Assembly: GCA_946699065.1 (NCBI GenBank)
Contig: CAMPDV010000874.1
Location: 100,816-164,815, forward strand
Direction of reading: 5' to 3'
From: Loxodes magnus
Taxonomy: Eukaryota; Ciliophora; Karyorelictea; Loxodida; Loxodidae
DNA length: 64,000 nucleotides
Shown here: positions 53,653 through 62,569 of the stretch, piece by piece
How positions within the stretch are numbered: position 1 is the first letter of the stretch
Layout: the number at the start of each line of letters is the position of its first letter
Translations under genes and position numbers: made by a program
The notes under the pieces: model-generated
Seen by the model: the letters and a program-made list of their open reading frames with translations, nothing else
The model's database searches: none
What the model was told of the DNA's origin: nothing

Positions 53653-56334
53653 TTCTTCACTTTTCAAAAATACTTATTACTTCTCAAAGCATACTCCTTA
53701 AAACTGAAATTCTATCTTCTTTTCTTACTTTACTTCTTCACTTTTCAAAATACTTATTACTTCTCAAAGCATACTCCTTAAAACTGAAATTCTATCATCT
53801 TTTCTTACTTTACTTCTTCGCTTTTCAAAATACTTACTACTTCTCAAAGCATACTCATTAAAACTGAAACTCAATCTTCTTTTCTTACTTTACTTCTTCA
53901 CCTTTCTAAATACTTATCACTTCTCAAAGCATACTCCTTAAAACTGAAATTCTATCTTCTTTTCTTACTTTATTCTTCACTTTTCAAAAATACTTATTAC
54001 TTCTCAAAGCATACTCATAAAACTGAAATTCTTTCTTCTCTTCTTACTTTACTTCTTCACTTTTCAAAAATACTTATTACTTCTCAAAGCATACTCCTTA
54101 AAACTGAAATTCTTTCTTCTCTTCTTACTTTACTTCTTCACTTTTCAAAAATACTTATTACTTCTCAAAACATACTCATAAAACTGAAATTCTTTCTTCT
54201 TTTCTTACTTTACTTCTTCACTTTTCAAAAATACTTATTACTTCTCAAAGCATACTCATGAAACTGAAACTCTACCTTCTTTTCTTACTATACTTCTTCA
54301 CTTTTCAAAAATACTTATTACTTCTCAAAACATACTCATAAAACTGAAATTCAATCTTCTTTTCTTACTTTACTTCTTCACTTTTCAAAAATACTTATTA
54401 CTTCTCAAAGCATACTCATGAAACTGAAATTCTTTCTTCTTTTCTTACTTTATTCTTCACTTTTCAAAAATACTTATTACTTCTCAAAGCAAACTCCTTT
54501 AAACTGAAATTCTATCTTCTTTCCTTACTTTACTCTTTCAACATTTCTAAATACTTATTACTTCTCAAAGCATACTCATGAAACTGAAATTCTTTCTTCT
54601 TTTCTTACTTTACTTATTCACCTTTCTAAATACTTATTACTTCTCAAAGCATACTCATGAAACTGAAATTCTTTCTTCTTTTCTTACTTTACTTCTTCAC
54701 TTTTCAAAATACTTATTACTTCTCAAAGCATACTCATAAAACTGAAATTCTTTCTTCTTTTCTTACTTTACTTCTTCACTTTTCAAAAATACTTATTACT
54801 TATCAAAGCATACTCCTTAAAACTGATATTCTATCTTCTTTCCTTACTTTACTTCTTCAACTTTTCAAAAATACTTATTACTTCTCAAAGCATATTCATA
54901 AAACTGAAACTCTACCTTCTATTCTTACTTTACTTCTTCACTTTTCAAAAATATATATTACTTCTCAAAGCATACTCATGAAACTGAATTTCTTTCTTCT
55001 TTTCTTACTTTATTCTTCACTTTTCAAAAATATATATTACTTCTCAAAACATACTCATGAAACTGAAATTCTTTCTTCTTTTCTTACTTTACTTCTTCAC
55101 TTTTCAAAAATACTTATTACTTCTCAAAGCATACTCCTTAAAACTGAAATTCTTTCTTCTTTTCTTACTTTACTTCTTCACTTTTCAAAAATACTTATTA
55201 CTTCTCAAAGCATACTCATGAAACCAAAATTCTTTCTTCTTTTCTTACTTTATTCTTCACTTTTCAAAAATATATATTACTTCTCAAAACATACTCATGA
55301 AACTGAAACTCTACCTTCTTTTCTTACTTTACTTCTTCACTTTTCAAAAATATATATTACTTCTCAAAGCATACTCATTAAAACTGAAACTCAATCTTCT
55401 TTTCTTACTTTACTTCTTCACCTTTCTAAATACTTATCACTTCTCAAAGCATACTCCTTAAAACTGAAATTCTATCTTCTTTTCTTACTTTATTCTTCAC
55501 TTTTCAAAAATACTTATTACTTCTCAAAGCATACTCATAAAACTGAAATTCTTTCTTCTTTTCTTACTTTATTCTCCACTTTTCAAAAATACTCATTACT
55601 TCTCAAAGCATACTCATAAAACTGCAATTCTTTCTTCTTTTCTTACTTTACTTCTTCACTTTTCAAAAATATATATTACTTCTCAAAGCATACTCATTAA
55701 AACTGAAACTCAATCTTCTTTTCTTACTTTACTTCTTCACCTTTCTAAATACTTATCACTTCTCAAAGCATACTCCTTAAAACTGAAATTCTATCTTCTT
55801 TTCTTACTTTACTTCTCCACTTTTCAAAAATACTCATTACTTCTCAAAGCATACTCATAAAACTGAAATTCTATCTTCTTTTCTTACTTTACTTATTCAC
55901 CTTTCAAAAATTCATATTACTTCTCAAAGCATACTCCCTAAAACTGAAATTCTATCTACTTTTCTTACTTTACTTCTTCACTTTTCAAAATACTTATTAC
56001 TTCTCAAAGCATACTCATGAAACTGAAATTCTTTCTTCTTTTCTTACTTTACTTCTTCACTTTTCAAAAATACTTATTACTTCTCAAAGCATACTCATGA
56101 AACTGAATTTCTTTCTTCTTTTCTTACTTTATTCATCACTTTTCAAAAATATATATTACTTCTCAAAACATACTCATGAAACTGAAACTCTACCTTCTTT
56201 TCTTACTTTACTTCTTCACTTTTCAAAAATATATATTACTTCTCAAAGCATACTCATGAAACTGAAATTCTTTCTTCTTTTCTTACTTTATTCTTCACTT
56301 TTCAAAAATACTTATTACTTCTCAAAGCATACTC
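53653..56334 (+). repeat. 33-monomer tandem duplication, copy 2 (2638 bp)
   Basis: Perfect-looking partner of 51,015-53,652. About 54,072-55,566 also matches about 57,506-59,000 at an offset of 3434 bp, so part of the unit is present a third time. Confidence 0.93.
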
Positions 56335-58021
56335 ATGAAACTGAAATTCTTTCTTCTTTTCTTACTTTACTTCTTCACTTTTCAAAATACTTATTACTTC
56401 TCAAAGCATACTCATGAAACTGAAATTCTTTCTTCTTTTCTTACTTTACTTCTTCACTTTTCAAAAATACTTATTACTTCTCAAAGCATACTCATGAAAC
56501 TGAAATTCTTTCTTCTTTTCTTACTTTACTTCTTCACTTTTCAAAAATACTTATTACTTCTCAAAGCATACTCATGAAACTGAAATTCTTTCTTCTTTTC
56601 TTACTTTATTCTTCACTTTTCAAAAATATATATTACTTCTCAAAACATACTCATGAAACTGAAACTCTACCTTCTTTTCTTACTTTACTTCTTCACTTTT
56701 CAAAAATATATATTACTTCTCAAAGCATACTCATTAAAACTGAAACTCAATCTTCTTTTCTTACTTTACTTCTTCACCTTTCTAAATACTTATCACTTCT
56801 CAAAGCATACTCATGAAACTGAAATTCTTTCTTCTTTTCTTACTTTACTTCTTCACTTTTCAAAAATACTTATTACTTCTCAAAGCATACTCATGAAACT
56901 GAAATTCTTTCTTCTTTTCTTACTTTACTTCTTCACTTTTCAAAATACTTATTACTTCTTAAAGCATACTCATGAAACTGAAATTCTTTCTTCTTTTCTT
57001 ACTTTACTTCTTCACTTTTCAAAATACTTATTACTTCTCAAAGCATACTCATGAAACTGAAATTCAATCTTCTTTTCTTACTTTACTTCTTCACTTTTCA
57101 AAAATACTTATTACTTCTCAAAGCATACTCATGAAACTGAAATTCTTTCTTCTTTTCTTACTTTACTTCTTCACTTTTCAAAAATACTTATTACTTCTCA
57201 AAGCATACTCCTTAAAACTGATATTCTTTCTTCTTTTCTTACTTTACTTCTTCACTTTTCAAAATACTTATTACTTCTCAAAGCATACTCATGAAACTGA
57301 AATTCTTTCTTCTTTTCTTACTTTACTTCTTCACTTTTCAAAAATATATATTACTTCTCAAAGCATACTCATTAAAACTGAAACTCAATCTTCTTTTCTT
57401 ACTTTACTTCTTCACCTTTCTAAATACTTATCACTTCTCAAAGCATACTCCTTAAAACTGAAATTCTATCTTCTTTTCTTACTTTATTCTTCACTTTTCA
57501 AAAATACTTATTACTTCTCAAAGCATACTCCTTAAAACTGAAATTCTTTCTTCTCTTCTTACTTTACTTCTTCACTTTTCAAAAATACTTATTACTTCTC
57601 AAAACATACTCATAAAACTGAAATTCTTTCTTCTTTTCTTACTTTACTTCTTCACTTTTCAAAAATACTTATTACTTCTCAAAGCATACTCATGAAACTG
57701 AAACTCTACCTTCTTTTCTTACTATACTTCTTCACTTTTCAAAAATACTTATTACTTCTCAAAACATACTCATAAAACTGAAATTCAATCTTCTTTTCTT
57801 ACTTTACTTCTTCACTTTTCAAAAATACTTATTACTTCTCAAAGCATACTCATGAAACTGAATTTCTTTCTTCTTTTCTTACTTTATTCTTCACTTTTCA
57901 AAAATACTTATTACTTCTCAAAGCAAACTCCTTTAAACTGAAATTCTATCTTCTTTCCTTACTTTACTCTTTCAACATTTCTAAATACTTATTACTTCTC
58001 AAAGCATACTCATGAAACTGA
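56335..58021 (+). repeat. Array segment repeating 50.2-51.0 kb, then 54.1-54.6 kb
   Basis: The monomers at 56,335, 56,574, 56,653 and 56,972 correspond to 50,184, 50,422, 50,501 and 50,820 (offset 6151-6152). From about 57,506 the sequence follows 54,072 onward (offset 3434), with a private AATTTC near 57,862. No gene seen. Confidence 0.78.
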
Positions 58022-59060
58022 AATTCTTTCTTCTTTTCTTACTTTACTTATTCACCTTTCTAAATACTTATTACTTCTCAAAGCATACTCATGAAACTGA
58101 AATTCTTTCTTCTTTTCTTACTTTACTTCTTCACTTTTCAAAATACTTATTACTTCTCAAAGCATACTCATAAAACTGAAATTCTTTCTTCTTTTCTTAC
58201 TTTACTTCTTCACTTTTCAAAAATACTTATTACTTATCAAAGCATACTCCTTAAAACTGATATTCTATCTTCTTTCCTTACTTTACTTCTTCAACTTTTC
58301 AAAAATACTTATTACTTCTCAAAGCATATTCATAAAACTGAAACTCTACCTTCTATTCTTACTTTACTTCTTCACTTTTCAAAAATATATATTACTTCTC
58401 AAAGCATACTCATGAAACTGAATTTCTTTCTTCTTTTCTTACTTTATTCTTCACTTTTCAAAAATATATATTACTTCTCAAAACATACTCATGAAACTGA
58501 AATTCTTTCTTCTTTTCTTACTTTACTTCTTCACTTTTCAAAAATACTTATTACTTCTCAAAGCATACTCCTTAAAACTGAAATTCTTTCTTCTTTTCTT
58601 ACTTTACTTCTTCACTTTTCAAAAATACTTATTACTTCTCAAAGCATACTCATGAAACCAAAATTCTTTCTTCTTTTCTTACTTTATTCTTCACTTTTCA
58701 AAAATATATATTACTTCTCAAAACATACTCATGAAACTGAAACTCTACCTTCTTTTCTTACTTTACTTCTTCACTTTTCAAAAATATATATTACTTCTCA
58801 AAGCATACTCATTAAAACTGAAACTCAATCTTCTTTTCTTACTTTACTTCTTCACCTTTCTAAATACTTATCACTTCTCAAAGCATACTCCTTAAAACTG
58901 AAATTCTATCTTCTTTTCTTACTTTATTCTTCACTTTTCAAAAATACTTATTACTTCTCAAAGCATACTCATAAAACTGAAATTCTTTCTTCTTTTCTTA
59001 CTTTACTTCTCCACTTTTCAAAAATACTCATTACTTCTCAAAGCATACTCATAAAACTGC
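58022..59060 (+). repeat. 13-monomer tandem unit, copy 1 (1039 bp)
   Basis: Aligned by eye to 59,061-60,127 without noticed differences. The left edge is A at 58,021 against C at 59,060 (CTGAAATTC against CTGCAATTC). In order it holds a TTATTCACC monomer, a 4-A monomer, CTGATATTC with TCTTTCC and CTTCTTCAACTTTTC, CATATTCATAAAACTG with TTCTATTC, an AATTTC monomer, ATGAAACCAAAATTC (CC at 58,658), ATTAAAACTG/CTCAATC, and CTCCACTTTTC. Confidence 0.92.
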
Positions 59061-60127
59061 AATTCTTTCTTCTTTTCTTACTTTACTTATTCACCTTTCT
59101 AAATACTTATTACTTCTCAAAGCATACTCATGAAACTGAAATTCTTTCTTCTTTTCTTACTTTACTTCTTCACTTTTCAAAATACTTATTACTTCTCAAA
59201 GCATACTCATAAAACTGAAATTCTTTCTTCTTTTCTTACTTTACTTCTTCACTTTTCAAAAATACTTATTACTTATCAAAGCATACTCCTTAAAACTGAT
59301 ATTCTATCTTCTTTCCTTACTTTACTTCTTCAACTTTTCAAAAATACTTATTACTTCTCAAAGCATATTCATAAAACTGAAACTCTACCTTCTATTCTTA
59401 CTTTACTTCTTCACTTTTCAAAAATATATATTACTTCTCAAAGCATACTCATGAAACTGAATTTCTTTCTTCTTTTCTTACTTTATTCTTCACTTTTCAA
59501 AAATATATATTACTTCTCAAAACATACTCATGAAACTGAAATTCTTTCTTCTTTTCTTACTTTACTTCTTCACTTTTCAAAAATACTTATTACTTCTCAA
59601 AGCATACTCCTTAAAACTGAAATTCTTTCTTCTTTTCTTACTTTACTTCTTCACTTTTCAAAAATACTTATTACTTCTCAAAGCATACTCATGAAACCAA
59701 AATTCTTTCTTCTTTTCTTACTTTATTCTTCACTTTTCAAAAATATATATTACTTCTCAAAACATACTCATGAAACTGAAACTCTACCTTCTTTTCTTAC
59801 TTTACTTCTTCACTTTTCAAAAATATATATTACTTCTCAAAGCATACTCATTAAAACTGAAACTCAATCTTCTTTTCTTACTTTACTTCTTCACCTTTCT
59901 AAATACTTATCACTTCTCAAAGCATACTCCTTAAAACTGAAATTCTATCTTCTTTTCTTACTTTATTCTTCACTTTTCAAAAATACTTATTACTTCTCAA
60001 AGCATACTCATAAAACTGAAATTCTTTCTTCTTTTCTTACTTTACTTCTCCACTTTTCAAAAATACTCATTACTTCTCAAAGCATACTCATAAAACTGCA
60101 ATTCTTTCTTCTTTTCTTACTTTACTT
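59061..60127 (+). repeat. 13-monomer tandem unit, copy 2 (1039 bp)
   Basis: Partner of 58,022-59,060, with CC of ATGAAACCAAAATTC at 59,697. The match ends at 60,128, where TTTACTTCTTC replaces TTTACTTATTC. The same core unit is present at about 48,025-49,000, 52,019-52,990 and 54,657-55,628, and in truncated form at 61,048-61,281. Confidence 0.92.
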
Positions 60128-61047
60128 CTTCACTTTTCAAAAATATATATTTCTTATCAAAGCATACTCATGAAACTGAAACTCTACCTTCTTTTCTTAC
60201 TTTACTTCTTCACTTTTCAAAAATACTTATTACTTCTCAAAACATACTCATAAAACTGAAATTCTTTCTTCTTTTCTTACTTTACTTCTTCACTTTTCAA
60301 AAATACTTATTACTTCTCAAAGCATACTCATAAAACTGAAACTCTACCTTCTTTTCTTACTATACTTCTTCACTTTTCAAAAATACTTATTACTTCTCAA
60401 AACATACTCATAAAACTGAAATTCAATCTTCTTTTCTTACTTTACTTCTTCACTTTTCAAAAATACTTATTACTTCTCAAAGCATACTCATGAAACTGAA
60501 ACTCTTTCTTCTTTTCTTACTTTATTCTTCACTTTTCAAAAATACTTATTACTTATCAAAGCAAACTCCTTTAAACTGAAATTCTATAATCTTTTCTTAC
60601 TTTACTTCTTAACTTTTCAAAATACTTATTACTTCTCAAAACATACTCATAAAACTGAAATTCTTTCTTCTTTTCTTACTTTACTTCTTCACTTTTCAAA
60701 AATACTTATTACTTCTCAAAGCATACTCATAAAACTGAAATTCTTTCTTCTTTTCTTACTTTATTCTTCACTTTTCAAAAATACTTATTACTTATCAAAG
60801 CAAACTCCTTTAAACTGAAATTCTATAATCTTTTCTTACTTTACTTCTTAACTTTTCAAAATACTTATTACTTCTCAAAACATACTCATAAAACTGAAAT
60901 TCTTTCTTCTTTTCTTACTTTACTTCTTCACTTTTCAAAAATATATATTACTTCTCAAAGCATACTCATGAAACTGAAATTCTTTCTTCTTTTCTTACTT
61001 TACTTCTTCACTTTTCAAAAATACTTATTACTTCTCAAAACATACTC
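60128..61047 (+). repeat. Array segment with a 239-bp trimer in tandem
   Basis: A three-monomer series (TTTATTC with CTTATCAAAGCAAACTCC; CCTTTAAACTG with TTCTATAATC and TTAACTTTTC; ATAAAACTG) occurs twice, with GCAAACTCC at 60,561 and 60,800. Before it are ATAAAACTG/CTCTACC/ACTATAC and ATAAAACTG/TTCAATC monomers like those near 47.6, 51.6, 54.25 and 57.7 kb. No gene seen. Confidence 0.8.
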
Positions 61048-61281
61048 ATAAAACTGAAATTCTTTCTTCTTTTCTTACTTTACTTCTTCACTTTTCAAAA
61101 ATACTTATTACTTATCAAAGCATACTCCTTAAAACTGATATTCTATCTTCTTTCCTTACTTTACTTCTTCAACTTTTCAAAAATACTTATTACTTCTCAA
61201 AGCATATTCATAAAACTGAAACTCTACCTTCTATTCTTACTTTACTTCTTCACTTTTCAAAAATATATATTACTTCTCAAA
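61048..61281 (+). repeat. Truncated copy of the 13-monomer unit
   Basis: Matches about 59,209-59,442 (offset 1839 bp): ATAAAACTG, then CTTATC, CTGATATTC with TCTTTCC and CTTCTTCAACTTTTC, then CATATTCATAAAACTG with TTCTATTC. It stops near 61,281, where CAAAACATACTCC replaces CAAAGCATACTCATG, so only the first three monomers of the series are present. Confidence 0.82.
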
Positions 61282-62569
61282 ACATACTCCTTAAAACTGA
61301 AACTCTACCTTCTTTTCTTACTTTACTTCTTCACTTTTCAAAAATACTTATTACTTCTCAAAACATACTCATGAAACTGAAATTCTTTCTTCTTTTCTTA
61401 CTTTACTTCTTCACTTTTCTAAATACTTATTACTTCTCAAAGCATACTCATAAAACTGAAATTCTTTCTTTTTTTCTTACTTTACTTCTTCACTTTTCAA
61501 AAATACTTATTACTTCTCAAAGCATACTCATGAAACTGAAATTCTTTCTTCTTTTCTTACTTTACTTCTTCACTTTTCAAAAATACATATTACTTCTCAA
61601 AACATACTCATGAAACTGAAATTCTTTCTTCTTTTCTTACTTTACTTCTTCACTTTTCAAAAATACTTATTACTTCTTAAAGCATACTCCTTAAAACTGA
61701 AATTCTATCTTCTTTTCTTACTTTACTTCTTCACTTTTCAAAAATACTTATTACTTCTCAAAGCATACTCATGAAACTGAAATTCTTTCTTCTTTTCTTA
61801 CTTTACTTCTTCACTTTTCAAAAATATATATTACTTCTCAAAACATACTCATGAAACTGAAATTCTTTCTTCTTTTCTTACTTTACTTCTTCACTTTTCA
61901 AAAATACTTATTACTTCTCAAAGCATACTCATGAAACTGATATTCTTTCTTCTTTTCTTACTTTACTTCTTCACTTTTCAAAAATACTTATCACTTCTCA
62001 AAGCATACTCATGAAACTGAAATTCTTTCTTCTTTTCTTACTTTACTTCTTCACTTTTCAAAATACTTATTACTTCTCAAAGCATACTCCTTTAAACTGA
62101 TATTCTATAATCTTTTCTTACTTTACTTCTTAACTTTTCAAAATACTTATTACTTCTCAAAGCATACTCCTTAAAACTGATATTCTATCTTCTTTTCTTA
62201 CTTTACTTCTTCACTTTTCAAAATACTTATTACTTCTCAAAACATACTCCTTAAAACTGAAATTCTTTCTTCTTTTCTTACTTTATTCTTCACTTTTCAA
62301 AAATACTTATTACTTATCAAAGCATACTCATGAAACTGAAATTCTTTCTTCTTTTCTTACTTTACTTCTTCACTTTTCAAAAATATATATTACTTCTCAA
62401 AGCATACTCATGAAACTGAAATTCTTTCTTCTTTTCTTACTTTACTTCTTCACTTTTCAAAAATACTTATTACTTCTCAAAGCATACTCATGAAACTGAA
62501 ATTCTTTCTTCTTTTCTTACTTTACTTCTTCACTTTTCAAAAATACTTATTACTTCTCAAAGCATACTC
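61282..62569 (+). repeat. Array segment, mixed, mostly reference monomers
   Basis: Holds a CCTTAAAACTG/CTCTACC monomer, a T-run variant (TTCTTTTTTTC near 61,467), CTTCTTAAAGCAT near 61,675, and a CCTTTAAACTGATATTC/TTCTATAATC junction near 62,090 related to those at about 31.83, 40.21 and 44.27 kb. No gene seen. Confidence 0.75.

Noticed and set aside
51015-56334. Dismissing the perfect 2638-bp duplication outright as an assembly error
   Set aside because: It cannot be decided from sequence alone. Partial further copies with differing flanks at 47-49 kb and 57.5-60 kb show that real duplication of this material does happen, so it is reported as a finding with that caveat.
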